A stretch of DNA of 64,000 nt from Lucifuga dentata (Eukaryota; Chordata; Actinopteri; Ophidiiformes; Bythitidae), in assembly GCA_014773175.1 (NCBI GenBank), contig VXCM01000225.1, positions 124,001 through 188,000 on the forward strand. The letters run 5' to 3'. The notes under the pieces were generated by a model that did no database searches, had not been told where the DNA came from, and worked only from the letters and a program-made list of their open reading frames with translations. Made by a program: the position numbers and the translations under genes. This document shows, piece by piece, positions 12,910 through 24,504 of the stretch (positions are counted from its first letter, which is position 1; each line of letters opens with the position of its first letter).

Positions 12910-13031
12910 CTGTCCTGCTTTGACGTTCTCACAGACGAAGGTGTCGTAGGACATCGCAAACTCCGGAGCGTTGTCGTTGACATCCAGCACCTTGATGAAC
13001 ACAGGTACTCGAGTAGTTTGCCGTGGGTTGT
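12910..13031 (-). CDS. cdh10: Cadherin exon 9: EC4-EC5 junction (residues 456-496)
   Basis: The exon is 122 nt, the standard length, with a TTTATAG acceptor and an imperfect GTGCTC donor. It encodes [15 protein letters not shown] followed by [17 protein letters not shown] and [18 protein letters not shown] is the last calcium linker, and YDTFVCEN carries the first conserved cysteine of EC5. It ends in phase 0. Confidence 0.95.
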
Positions 13032-13121
13032 CTATAAAATATATAAAAGAAAGGTTAGCATGGGAAAAGAAGAAATTTAATGCATATAAAAAATTATTTC
13101 AGGAGCTGCAGCAACAAGTAC

Positions 13122-13258
13122 TTATTTCTGTAGCCACCACAGAGATGTTGTGCCATTTTGACATCTCTCTGTCCAGCGCTTTCAGAGTTGTTATGGTGCC
13201 GTTGACAGAATCCACGTTGAACAGCCTCTCCAGATCTGTATGACGATCAATAGAGTAT
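13122..13258 (-). CDS. cdh10: Cadherin exon 8: EC4 (residues 410-456)
   Basis: The exon is 137 nt, the standard length, with acceptor TTTGCAG and donor GTACTT. It encodes [17 protein letters not shown], then [19 protein letters not shown] and [12 protein letters not shown] is the mid-domain calcium motif of EC4. It is separated from exon 9 by an intron of only 90 bases, the shortest in the gene. Confidence 0.96.
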
Positions 13259-14247
13259 CTGCAAAGGATTGTAATCACAGGAAATGCCTCCCAGTTACTG
13301 CCAAAAACAGTACATTGTGTACTCATTTGCATACATGAGCCATTGCTTGTAACTTGAAGTGCAGTTATGAGAAAAGGCATTTATGATCTTTCCTGCTTTG
13401 CATAAAAACGCTAACCCCTTTTTCTTTGCAGATCTAACACACTAAGGTGGTAGCTGTACATCAGACATTGGTTGCAATAGGGAATTTATTCCATGTTCTC
13501 CACTGTCAAAAGACGATACATCCTTTCTCGTGTATGCTCATTTGTCATAGTCAACCTTCATATTCCGCTGAAATTTCAATATGCAACACAATACTCCATG
13601 TGGCACAGGCAGATAGTGGCATATTTCTGCGTCAAAGACCGGCAGGCGCCATATGTGTGGGATGGCGGCGCTGAACTGTGTGAATCGATACAGCAAATTA
13701 GGCTCTTTCACTTTGACTTTGTGCAGCGCCACAGAGGGCTTACATAACTCTGGGAAACAAACAGTGTCTGTATTCACTTCACAAGGCTGCCGCCATCTTC
13801 CACTGGGAAATCACCAGGAGGGACCCATGAATAATTTCCTTTTCTTCCTCTTCCATACTGACACATGGCTGCGCTGATAGATTAGATTTAGCCAAGTGAG
13901 CACATTTTCCTCTTCTGCTTAAAAAAAAACCCAATAAGATGAGACTTTTCTGCCATGTGTTTCTTTTCTTATTGATTTTACACTGTTACAATTAAAGCTG
14001 GAATGATGAGTTCTGCCTTCTAACTATCAAATTACCACACTAAAGTTCCACACCCGCTCAGGAAATGGGGAAGTATTAACTCATTAATAATTAATTCATC
14101 AATAGCCTTAACAGGCTGTTAATGAATTTGTAAGTTTATTAAATTTGAGCCCTTAATTCCTGAGGAGGATGAATTAGTTGGTTGGGAAAAGTGATTTAGC
14201 CTAACAGTCTGGTGTGTTTAGGGTATAAAGTGTTTCTCTTAGCATAC

Positions 14248-14501
14248 TTGACTGCTTTGTTGTCAGCATCAGGATCCCTGGCCGACACCACGCCCACGAA
14301 ACTGCCAGCGGCCGTGTCCTCGTGCACCTCGATGATGTAAGGGTTCCTGGTGAAAACCGGAGGCTCGTCCACATCCTCTATTGTCACCTTGACCGTGGCG
14401 TAGTCTTTGAATTGCAAACCGTGGATGAACCGTGCATCTAAGTAGGTGTTTCTCACCTCCACTCTGAACTCATAGTCCTTTTTACTTTCATAATCCAGCG
14501 C
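14248..14501 (-). CDS. cdh10: Cadherin exon 7: end of EC3 and start of EC4 (residues 326-410)
   Basis: The exon is 254 nt, the standard length, running from phase 0 to phase 2 with acceptor CATCTCCAG and donor GTATGC. It begins ALDYESKKDYEFRVEV, includes GLQFKDYATVKVTIED and the linker DVDEPPVF, then IIEVHEDTAAG and the calcium motif DPDADNKAVK. LDYES, IEDVDEPPVF and EVHED resemble CDH10 more than CDH6 or CDH9 as I remember those sequences. Confidence 0.95.
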
Positions 14502-15486
14502 CTGGAGATGAAAGAGCAGCAGAAGTCAAGCTGTAGGCTTTTCCATAAAAAAACACTCCGCCTCCAGGATTTTGATAGGCAGTTCTCGGCATTTCATTTT
14601 TCTGCCTTATCTCATTCAGACTCTGAATTCTAAGTTACAAACCCAAGCGTGGGGATAATGATCTTGAAGATCTTGGGGGAAAAGTAAAAAGGAGTTTCTA
14701 GCAAAAGGCTGCTTTATATTATTCATTTCACAGTCACAAGGTATCTGGTTTTACACTGTAGTTTCAAATAATTTAAGTCATATATCTTTCTTAGAGGAAC
14801 AAATGTCATCAATGAGCTGTTTCTAATCTGAAACCATATGATCCAGTATTTCCATTAAAGTTAAACGTTATTATAATTGGCAGAAGTTCTAAAAAGGATG
14901 ATATAACACAAAAAAGATTAAAAAAAGACAGCTTGCTAGCTTCTTTTCAATTAAGTTAGGAATTGATATCAACCTGACAGACTTTTTTATGAGAACACGA
15001 AGAGAATCAAGACAAGCTCTTAAATGTGGAAGGATTAAAGTACTTTTTATTTAATTCATCATATGAGAAGTGTAAAATCTGGAGAAGAGCAGAGCTGCTG
15101 TTTCAATCCATGTTTACTAAAAACAAAAAATAGCAATAATTTGGCATCTTTAATCTTGGAATGGATGCAAGTCTGAATCTTATCTTGAATTTTACTTTCT
15201 AAAAATCTGTCCAGAAGGTAAAAACAGATCTGACTTGTTTTCAGTACTTTTTCTGCCGTTTAAAGCTTCTCCTTCAGCACTTGACAGTTTGGTGAAACCA
15301 TGAAGGCTGTTGATTCCTATTGTGTAAAATCTGCCACTTGTCTCAGGAATAATTTTGTCACAGTCTGATTTTCAGACATTTGCTATCAGTAACAGATTTC
15401 TACCAACGGTTCTCCTGCATGTCTGTGTTGCATGCTGCAAACAATAAATCACATGTAAGGAAGGGAAAATGATGAACAGAAATTAC

Positions 15487-15668
15487 TTTTTTAATTATGA
15501 TGACTCCCTCTTGTGTGGTTTGGTCCGTGATGATATTGAATATGTCATGACCACCAACGATGCTGTATTCCATCTCTGCATTACGTCCAACATCAGGATC
15601 ATCGGCTTTAATACGACCGATAGCACCTCCGATCTCTGTTGACTCCACAGCAGTCACACGGAAGGAAT
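15487..15668 (-). CDS. cdh10: Cadherin exon 6: first part of EC3 (residues 265-325)
   Basis: The sequence starts SFRVTAVESTEIGGAIGRI (after H from the split codon), continues with KADDPDVGRNAEMEYSI, and ends QEGVIIIKK. At 182 nt it is six bases shorter than the usual 188. The two-residue loss falls in the EC3 loop VGGHDIFN, where relatives have a longer glycine/aspartate loop. It starts in phase 1 and ends in phase 0. The acceptor is TTTGCAG and the donor GTAATT is weaker than its neighbours. Confidence 0.93.
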
Positions 15669-15857
15669 CTGCAAATGACAAACCAGAGATTAACTGCAGA
15701 TGAGGCCTGCTAGCTAACCAATTAGCTAGCTAGCTAACTAACTAATAATAATAGCACTTGTGTTGAAAAACCTGTTATGAATGAGTAGATTTGCCTTTTT
15801 TCCTATTTTTAACTTGCAAAGTATTGTGCATGCTTCTTGTATTTTAACCCTGTGTGG

Positions 15858-16438
15858 TTAAAGGACCTACTGGTGGTTTTGCACGTTTGAGGCCAATATA
15901 TACAATCTGAATACACACTACATTACCGACAACCATTTCCCAAAACATACTACTGGAGCAGTACATATTAGAATTGTTTTCCGTACTTTTTAGACTGCCA
16001 TTATTTCAGTTAATTCCAGTATGATATTAAACTCAGCTTGCAGAGGCTTGAAGATGCTTGAGATAAGTAATCCATCACTGCAAACACAACATCAATTAAA
16101 TTTTTTTGTTGAAATAACTTTATTTAACCGATCCAACACGGAGCTTCATGGAAGAAAATGAAGCTCCAATGTTTGTCTCTGCCACTGGTTTTAGTCCCAG
16201 GAAAAGACAGCTTTTACAGAGAAAACAACCACATTTAGTGCCTTTAGCAAATGAAACATCAAAATTTTGTGTAGGCGTATCACCTGAACCTTTTATTTTG
16301 AAAAATTAGGGGATTTGAAAAACAAAAACAAAAACAAAAAAAAAAAACAGGAAAACTAAAACATGGTTTCATGTTTTGGAAAATGGTTGCCAGTAACGTA
16401 ACATGTATGCATGCAAAATCACCATTATACCGCTTTAA
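15858..16438 (+). mobile_element. TTAA inverted-repeat element, copy E (intron 5)
   Basis: The ends TTAAAGGACCTACTGGTGG and ATTATACCGCTTTAA lie 581 bases apart. The interior carries the family segments, including AACTTTATTTAACCGATCCA, seen also in copy F, and an A-rich expansion near 16320-16350. Confidence 0.78.
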
Positions 16439-16611
16439 GTATTACCACACATCTATCTGTAGCTTTAGCTTAGCGCTCACTAAGATGCTGTGTTTTTAGA
16501 AAACTCAGACCTAATTTGGAACTTTGAAACGGTCCTGCTTGTATGATAAAAACACCAAGGAGTCGCCATCTGAAAGCAGCTGAAAATCCGTGAAGGGAAA
16601 AAGCTTCTTAC

Positions 16612-16844
16612 GATTAGCAAACCGCGGTGGGCTGTCATTTACATCTGACAGGGTGATGCTGACGGTTGTGGTCCCTGAAAGCCCGCCCATCTGTCCCGCC
16701 ATGTCTTTAGCCTGGATCACAACCTGGTAGTTTTCCTTGACTTCTCTGNGCCCATCTGTCCCGCCATGTCTTTAGCCTGGATCACAACCTGGTAGTTTTC
16801 CTTGACTTCTCTGTCCATGCCAGGCAGGGCCGTCTTGATTGTGC
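16612..16844 (-). CDS. cdh10: Cadherin exon 5: rest of EC2 (residues 209-265), with an assembly duplication
   Basis: It encodes [19 protein letters not shown], then [25 protein letters not shown] and the linker DVNDSPPRF. The genomic span is 233 bases, but 16685-16748 and 16750-16813 are identical 64-base copies around an n at 16749. Removing one copy and the n gives 168 nt, the expected length, and restores phase 1 to phase 1. Read literally, the exon is frameshifted. The acceptor is TTTTCAG and the donor is C|GTAAGA. A true duplication is unlikely because an n marks the junction exactly. Confidence 0.9.
16685..16813. repeat. 64-base artefactual duplication around one n
   Basis: Bases 16685-16748 and 16750-16813 are identical, separated only by an n. 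The repeat lies in coding exon 5, and removing it restores the standard exon length and the reading frame. This is the signature of two contigs joined without merging their overlap. Confidence 0.9.
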
Positions 16845-17220
16845 CTGAAAAGAATTGTTAAATTCTAATTTTAGACATGGATAAATAACGTGAATAATGC
16901 CTTTGAAAGGGTTTTCCTTTTGAAGCTTGTATGAGTGGCACATTGACACGTGGCTGCTTATAAGCAAAAAAGAAAAATCTTTAAAAATGCTATAACTGCA
17001 TTCTAGCCAATTCATAAATGTGTCCTACTGGGAAGATTCACAGTTTGAGTGACAAAATCTTGAGTTTTACAAGATTATCACAACTGGTGAGCTTAAAAAA
17101 AAAAAAAAAAATCATTAATCCACATGTTTCATTCTCACAAACGTTTGAGCATTAAAATCTGCTTATTTACTCATCCTTCATGAGAATCTGTATCATAACT
17201 GTTTGGTGGATTTGACTTAC

Positions 17221-17340
17221 CGTTTTCAGAATCCACAGAGAAATACGGTTGGCCCTGTAGGATGCTATACACAAGCTTGGCACTGTTTCCATATGTTTGA
17301 TCGTCAGCATCATCAGCAGTTACCGTGACAACAGACGTCC
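17221..17340 (-). CDS. cdh10: Cadherin exon 4: first part of EC2 (residues 169-209)
   Basis: The exon is 120 nt, the standard family length, with phase 1 at both ends, acceptor TTTCCAG and donor GTAAGT. It encodes [18 protein letters not shown] followed by [24 protein letters not shown] supplies calcium ligands, and [11 protein letters not shown] is highly conserved across the CDH6/9/10/12 group. Confidence 0.96.
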
Positions 17341-18714
17341 CTGGAAAAGAAGATCCACAGTTGGTTTTAAAGCCGAAGAAGTGATGCTGCAAGGCATGAT
17401 GAAGGCAGTGATTGTTGATGTTCATGTTATTGCTGCAATATTTGCAATATTTTCACACAGTTTTGATCAATAAATACACATCTTCATTTTTTAGGCTTTT
17501 TCCTGTTAACCATTTTCTAATCATGAGGTCAATAACAGAGCATGGCATGATCATCTGATGATGGAGGAGTTATGCTACACAAGATAACAACTGATGAGCT
17601 CCGTGTGAGAAGAGGAGAAATTTCTGTGCTAAAGGGCACTAAAGCTGTCATTTTTATAGAAGAAGAATATAGCATTTACCACCTTCTGTCACATTTCCCT
17701 TTCCCATTTGGGATTTGAACCGACAACCACTGATTGACACTGTTGTATGGCAATATGAAACAATATCCACAGACCAATAAAAAAAAAATCACAAGCACAT
17801 GGACACTTTTTTTACACTTCACAAAGCAACTACACACATAAAAGTTGCAAACTAATAAACAATATCATAAGAAATAAAAAAAACTAAAGCCTTGTTTTAG
17901 AGGTTACAAGCATCTCAGTAGATATTTTGTCATTGAAGCGACTGCCATATTAAATCCTGCATAATCCACCCAAGCGTTTCAATAACACCACACTGAAAAT
18001 ACTGTCCTTGGCATTCAGGAGACCTCTGTCGTGTCCTGTTTGGGTCTGACTGTCTCCGTGCATACTAATGAACGCCAGAACATCTGTCCCACTTAGTCCC
18101 AGCACTGCTAGCACAAAGAGGAGCCGCTGGTTTTTCATGGCTGGCTGGTTTGATTAACTCATGTGTTCAGTCTGAACATATTAAGGCAGTTTATTAGTCT
18201 GGAGATGAGCAGCAGTGACCCTGACCCACCTTTAGCCAGAGTCCACGCGATGCAGAAACCAGAGGACGCCGCTTTACAGATTCCAGACAAAACGCCGTTA
18301 TGTGTCACATAGACGATTTGGCTTTTGATTTACCCCTGATTGTTTTCGTGTATTAATTTCTGGTTGCATAATTGAGGATTGATTCCCAAGTTGCCTGCAT
18401 TATTTTCATAGGCTTTGTTTGTTTTCACGACAATTGGTCTATTTGTTCTACTTGAATGGAATGAAGTGGAGCGCAATGAAGCAAATCCTGACTGTAACAA
18501 TCTAAACTTTCAACATTTTTAGTGCCTATTTAAAAAAAAAAAAAAAANTTAAAAAAAAAAAAAAAGAGCAAATGACATCACTTGCCAGGAATGCCTAATG
18601 AGCACAAACAAATATATCATAATAAAACAGGCAACAACTTTTACAACTTGTAGTTGAAAGTAGAAAGCACCTTAAATAAAATGAAGCTGTTAAAAACATA
18701 ATTCCCTTACTTAC

Positions 18715-19009
18715 CGACTTCAGACATTTCGGGAACACTGGCAAAGTAGATTTCCTTTGCAAACTTTGGCGCGTTGTCGTTGATGTCGTGGATTTTGATG
18801 TTAAACTCCGTGTCGGGCTCCAGCTCTGCGTTGGTAATCCTATCCAGAACCTTGGCGTGGAGCGTGTATATGGCTTTCTCTTCCCTGTCCAGTCTCTTGG
18901 TGGCGTGGATGTCACCTGACTTCTCATCAATCAGGAACAGGGTTCCCGCCCCGTCTCCGGTCAGCTCGTACTTCACGGTGCCATCACCTTTGTCCATGTT
19001 GGAGTGCAA
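18715..19009 (-). CDS. cdh10: Cadherin exon 3: EC1 body and EC1-EC2 linker (residues 71-169)
   Basis: The exon is 295 nt, the standard length for this type II cadherin exon, starting in phase 0 after a TTTTTAG acceptor and ending one base into a codon before GTAAGT. It encodes [10 protein letters not shown] at its start, [19 protein letters not shown], the LDREEK calcium motif and the linker DINDNAPKF, ending VPEMSEVG. There is no HAV tripeptide, as expected for a type II member. Confidence 0.96.
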
Positions 19010-21055
19010 CTAAAAACGAGAAAAGAGAGTTAATGTGGAAAGACTTTTACTTTATGGGTTGATATTGCTTTCTTTACTAATTAATTCAAAAGTATTAATT
19101 ACTTACAGATCCTTAGCATATGATTATATTCCTGAAATATTAACCCCCTACTGTCCTTAGTGGCCTCTTACATCAACCGGTTTAGGGGTGATTGAGGATT
19201 AGTTGTACTTAATATGTTCTTATAGTTTTAATACATACTGTATTTCTTGTTTAGATATTAGTTTTTTGTTTTTTTTTACTTGCTGTCTAAATATTGCAGT
19301 GTTTATTCTGTTATTGCTGTGTTTCTTCGGGTATCCTTTGTCTTGCCATTGTATTTTATGTTAATTCCCTTGGAAATCACTTTGTGCTTTTTTTTTTTTT
19401 TTNTTTTTTTTTTTTTTTTGGTTGAAAAGTGCTATATAAACAAAACCAGAAGCTATGAATTTATCAACACATGTCCTCACATACACTCACAACAGCTAAG
19501 CGAAGGTAGGCGTTTATTTGCTGAGCATATAATCATGCCACTTGAGTTCCCTGGCAATAAATCTCTTTAATACATACTTTACAATAAAGGAGAACACAAC
19601 TACATGTAGACATTAAAAACTGTGTGATGATGTTGTAAATGTTAAAAAAAAAAAAAAAANAAAAAAAAAAAAAAGAATTGTAATGCTGTGCTGAGAAATC
19701 TGCCTCAGTCTCAGAACAGAAGAGCGTCTCGGCACCCGTGAAGTCAAGTACGACAGACTTCATTAGCTCAGATCAAATTAGCCTTAGATTTGTCTTCCAA
19801 ACTGTGCTTTTGAAAAATGACGAAACCAGACCTACAGCAACAATTGCTAAAATTAGTCACCTCTGACCTATCCATCACCTTGAAGCAGCTCTGAGTGTCA
19901 CGGAGGAGTAATGGCGGCATGCTGTGACAGACACTTGATTCAAGCTCATTACTGCACTGGATCTGTCAGCAGATATATTTAGAGCGCTATCTCACAGGTT
20001 CACATTTTAAATGACAAGTAGTTAGGGACACAGAATGTACGTCGCTAACTTATTAATATTAATGTCTGCATGCTGTGAGGAAACTAATTATATTTTTTCC
20101 TGCAGCCGGAAGAGCGATGTCAACAGTACATCTTTGGATGAAAACCAGAAATGTATTGCCAGAGTGCTGGCAATTCTGAGGCGGCATTAAAAAAAAAAAA
20201 CAAAAAAAACAGGGAAGCATTTGAAAACTAGATGCCGTCAGGTTCAAACAAGCATTATTCAGAGTTTTGGCACCGTGTTTGAAAATATTTTTATGCAGAT
20301 GAACTCCATTATCCAAAGTCTATTAAAGAGAATGTCAACCAGTTTGAATTTTCAATATCTGTGTTCTGAGACAGTTTATTCAGTTTGTGCAGATGAATTC
20401 TGTCCAAGGCTGTAGACCAGCAAACCAAGGATTTACGACGTATTAATGATCTGAAAGCTGGAGCTGCTTTTGACTATGAATGACAGACTAATTTTGGCAA
20501 GTTAGAAAGTCTTTGTCTGAATTTTGTGCATTCAAATGAGCCTTTATATCAGTGGTATCAGGCCTGAAGCAGAACTTCGTACACAATAACTCCATTGAAA
20601 AAATACATATATTGGATTCTGTCACGGTTACTATACTTTGAGACTTATTGTCTGTGGAGTGGAACATCAGCTGTGGAAGGGGCCAGGAAGTGCTGCTGAA
20701 CTCCTGTGTGGCTTAAAACCATATTTCATTACTGATATTCAGAAATGTTACAATTCAAAGACCATACCTCTCCAGCTATTATAATAAGGCAACCACAATT
20801 TCAGACCCTGCCGCAGCATCAAATTGCATTTTTCCAAAGCGTTTTGATTATTTTCTACAGCACTTGTCATGTGATTATTACCATATTTCCCAGTCTTGCT
20901 TGTTAATGCTGTAAAGAGGAACCTGAGAAGCAAAAACAACAAACAATGAGCCATCAAAGGGATCTGAACCCTCTGCAGCCACACCGTCTGCTGGATAATA
21001 GAAATTTGACAGCCTGTGAGAACCTTATGGTATGGATTATGCATACATACATACA

Positions 21056-21084
21056 GTGTATATATATATATATATATATATATA
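21056..21084. repeat. (TA)n microsatellite (intron 2)
   Basis: Pure TA dinucleotide run in the longest intron within the coding part of the gene. Confidence 0.9.
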
Positions 21085-22723
21085 ATGTCACCAAGGGGGG
21101 AAAAAGCCATTACCTTGCTAATTATCGAATGTCTACATAAAGTCAGCTTCCTAATCATATGGGTAAACAGATTTTCCTCCCCTTGGTAATATAGATTTAT
21201 CACTGACTGGGACTCTAACTGAGGCTTTGCAGAATAAGCAGCGTTGTTCAGAGCTATTATGAGACACCCTGCCATCTAAAAATAGTAGTGTTCTATGCAG
21301 CTAATTTGTTGAGGGCGTAGTGCTAGCTTCACAGGGTTTGGGTTTGATTTCTGCAGGAATACCCCCACAGTAGCTGTATATATATATGTAATGTACACAA
21401 TGTAGTAAAAGTGTTGAATTGTGTTGTGCAGCCTTGCATAAGCGCAAACCTAGAGGCTGCAGCATTGATACTCTTCGCAAAGTATCTGCACACATCCTTA
21501 CCAAAATCAAATATTAGCACTGCTGCATTGTATTTGCTGAGATTTAGTGGCTCTCCTTTCAAGGCCTCGCAGCACAAACACAGCCTTTTCAAGGCCTTAC
21601 AACAGAAGCACAGAAAGAGAGCCTTGATGAGTTAAATCGCCTTGCACAAACACTGAGGAATTGTCAGTTAAGCAGCAGAATCATTGGCAATTCTTGTCAG
21701 GCCTCTAGTAAGCATTGCTCCGTGCTGCAAAGAGGAGATAGCGAAATAGAGCGCAGAACGGATACAGAATAATTACTCTCCCTCCCTCTTTCTCTCTTTT
21801 AAGACATAAGAAGGGAAAAAAAAGCTCTTTACCAGTGGAACAATGTACTTTAATGCTCTTACGCAGGTTAAAGTTGCACCTCACTGTATACCTTGTAGAG
21901 CTAATAGAAAAAATTCATGAGGAAAGATACAGAGTGACGCTTTGCAAAAATATGAAGAAGCCTTATTTGAAAAATAATAAGTTAAAGCGAGCTTTACTGA
22001 TTATCCAAATTTCGGAGCAGCGTGTTTTGTTTACAAACTACAATTCAAGGTAGCAGGAGTGTAATAGGATTTAGTCGACTTCAAACGTGCTGCTCACATG
22101 CCTCTGCAGTCCCAGAATTTGGGCTGTATTGCTCAGCATTGTAAGTGTTCACACTTCACAGCCCCGCTTAAGAAGTAGGGCACCACAGCTGCACACACTG
22201 AGCGCTCACACTCATAAAGGCCCTGTGAAAGTCACTTAACATGAGAGAATTTAAGGTTTTATGCTTGATACATGCATCCTCGTTACATATATGAACATAA
22301 AACTGCACCGTTCAGTAGCAACTGCCTGACTCATGCACTTATTTTTCTTGCTTATCATTCTGCGAGGTTTGCAGTTGTCACTCAAAATGCGAGACTCAAC
22401 GCATTGTGTCCTTTGAGCGCCTCAATAAGAAATATAAGCTGCGTTTTATTTCACAGTGGCAGAGCAGCACTTCCTTTTCACATGGCGACTGTTCTTTACA
22501 TCCAGCCTGATTGCCATAATCAAGAAATCAACCTCAAGTGGCAGCCAGTGAGTGTGTGTGGGTTGATTTGTGAGGGTTGATTGAATGCGAAATAAACAAG
22601 GTCTCCCACATTGCAGCGCAACGGCCATTAAATAGTCTTTATGAGGAAGACCATCAAGGCTGCATTTGGTCTTCAGCTTTGTCTCTTTATCACTTGCTTT
22701 GCTCTTTCTTTTCTATGTAACTT

Positions 22724-22762
22724 CTCTCTCTCTCTCTCTCTCTCTCTCCCTCTCTCTCTCAA
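22724..22762. repeat. (CT)n microsatellite (intron 2)
   Basis: CT dinucleotide run with a few C interruptions. Confidence 0.9.
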
Positions 22763-23543
22763 AATCTCAAGTTAACTGATAGAATTAGTGATACGGATCA
22801 CACAGCTTTCTCTCTGTAAAGAAAAATGCCCGCCCTCCCTCTGTAATTTATTACAGCCTCGTGTCTTTCTGACAGTTTAATAGTGAATGATATTGGACAC
22901 AGGAAGTGTGAAGAACTGGTGGATGAGATTGCTGTCATGGCATAGAATTTGGGTGCCAGAAAGCATCAAAGAGTGGAGAGGAAAGCCAGAGTGTACCCGT
23001 CAATGATGCATCAATGGATGGCCCCATTTATAGTTAGCGTGTGGTTTGCTGCTTTATCACATAACTCAACAAGGTGAATTTCTTTGCCCTTTTTGATTGA
23101 AATATTTCCTTCCTCCTCCTCACTTTCCCTGTATTCCATTTATTTTTGCCATTCCTTTTTCTTCATCCACATTCTGCAAAGGAAGTTGTCATACCCCCCC
23201 CCCACTCANCCCCCCCCCCACTCAGCCCCGCGCAAAGACACTTGTTTACTCCAGAGAATGAAATGCGTGATGAAAGCCAGCTTCCTCTGAGAAAATTGGC
23301 TGTCTACAGACACCTCATTTCTCTCCTTCAAGTTGATAACTGTTGCGCTTCCCATCACACCTGTCTTTACAGTCCTAGCATGGGTGAGAGCTGAAAGAGC
23401 CTCTCTGATCTGGTGGGCGGGGAGGAAGAATATTGTCCCAAAAATCTGCTTTTTTTGCATGGTTGTTATGAGAGTGTCTTGGAAGACCTGTGGTGTATGT
23501 ATGTGGTCTCTTCTGACATGTGGGATGAATCTGTACCCAAATA

Positions 23544-23751
23544 TTGGATGATGATGTTTTACCTTATATAAATTACTTTTTATAAAGATTTATTGATGTA
23601 TTTCTCATGAGAATATCTTGTAAACCTGTGGCTTACATATATGGAGGGTGAGTCTATGTCTTATACCTCTTTGGAATATTTTGACCGAATATTGGATGAT
23701 GACATTTTACCTTATATAAATTGTTTTCATAATTTATTGATATATTTGTCA
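23544..23751 (+). repeat. Imperfect 147-base-spaced direct repeat (intron 2)
   Basis: TTGGATGATGATGTTTTACC with CTTATATAAATTAC at about 23544 recurs as TTGGATGATGACATTTTACC with CTTATATAAATTGT at about 23691. Both are followed by an ATTTATTGAT segment. It could be a short local duplication or two fragments of one dispersed repeat. Confidence 0.55.
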
Positions 23752-24294
23752 AAGTCAATCTTTTACAATGAATTAGAAAGGTGTAGTTCAGAGCTCTTGG
23801 CATTAGAAAAAAATCGTGTTATATTTCAGTTTTTTGTGGTACTTGCACACGGAGTCTCTCAGCTCTACAGAAAGATGACTCCTAGACTTTTTTTTTTTTT
23901 TGNTTTTTTTTTTTTTTGGATGCTGTAACTACGTTTGATGCATGACTGTGCATAATGATGCCTAATGACAACTTGAAATTACACATTGTACTCTTCTTTC
24001 TGATGCCCAATGAGATATTCCTGTTTTATAAAGGATATCTGCCCAACAGGAAATTAATTTATTTTTGATATAAAATATAACACATGGCTTTTTTTCCCCC
24101 ACTGAAACAAATTGCTGTAAAGCAAACAGGAGAAAGCAGTTTATATGCACTTGATGTGTATCTTTTGGCTTCAGTTAACTTCGCCTGACAGCTTTTTCTG
24201 GCAGCTCATTCCTCCTCCATCAATTACATCAAACAGCACTTTAACAAGCAAAGCGGTCCATAAATACTCTTATAATCACGTTTGGACACGTTAC

Positions 24295-24504
24295 CTTGCC
24301 GACGTATTGATGGTCATTTCCCGTGTATTCCTCGAGCAGAAAGAATTGATTCCACATCCATCCACGTTTAGACCGCTGGAGAATCCTCCCATCGCTCTCT
24401 GGAATCCCAAACAGATTCCCAATATTCCCAGGTGTGAAGGGCAGGGCAGTACTGGGCCACAGGATGGCAAGAATCAGGAGGAGTAGCACCTGATTGGTTA
24501 TCAT
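24295..24504 (-). CDS. cdh10: Cadherin exon 2: signal peptide, prodomain, start of EC1 (residues 1-70)
   Basis: The ATG at 24504 was chosen because it sits in ACC-ATG-A context and is followed by a hydrophobic signal sequence ([11 protein letters not shown]) ending near STALP. A short propeptide of about 26 residues ends in RSKR, a furin site at residues 44-47. The mature protein starts [13 protein letters not shown], with Trp2 and Trp4 that swap between partners in type II cadherins. An in-frame TTG nine bases upstream is not a likely start. The exon probably extends to 24576, where CTTCTAG provides a plausible acceptor. The donor is AAG|GTAACG and the exon ends in phase 0. Confidence 0.95.

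Larger units (their letters stand above)
19010..24294 (-). other. cdh10: Cadherin intron 2
   Basis: A 5.3 kb intron between the ATG exon and the main EC1 exon. It holds contig joins at 19403, 19660, 23209 and 23903, microsatellites and a small direct repeat. A long intron here is usual in classical cadherins and often carries enhancers; none can be read from sequence alone. Confidence 0.8.

Noticed and set aside
16612..16844. Possible true internal exon duplication in the cadherin EC2 domain
   Set aside because: The repeat breaks exactly at an n, breaks the frame, and its removal restores the standard exon length.
17640..17780. GGTTCAAATCCC on the minus strand, a possible SINE or tRNA B-box
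   Set aside because: The A-box and SINE body are not recognisable, so one short motif is not enough.
20940..21010. tRNA-like B-box (GGTTCAGATCCC on the minus strand)
   Set aside because: No matching A-box at the right spacing and no cloverleaf could be drawn. At most it is a very old SINE scrap.
20748..21275. 175-codon open frame on the minus strand in intron 2
   Set aside because: It runs through a TA repeat (IYIYIY), has no recognisable protein motif and lies inside a cadherin intron.
23641..23928. 95-codon plus-strand frame starting MEGESMSYTSLEYFDR
   Set aside because: It ends in a T run with an n, overlaps an imperfect direct repeat, and shows no family resemblance.
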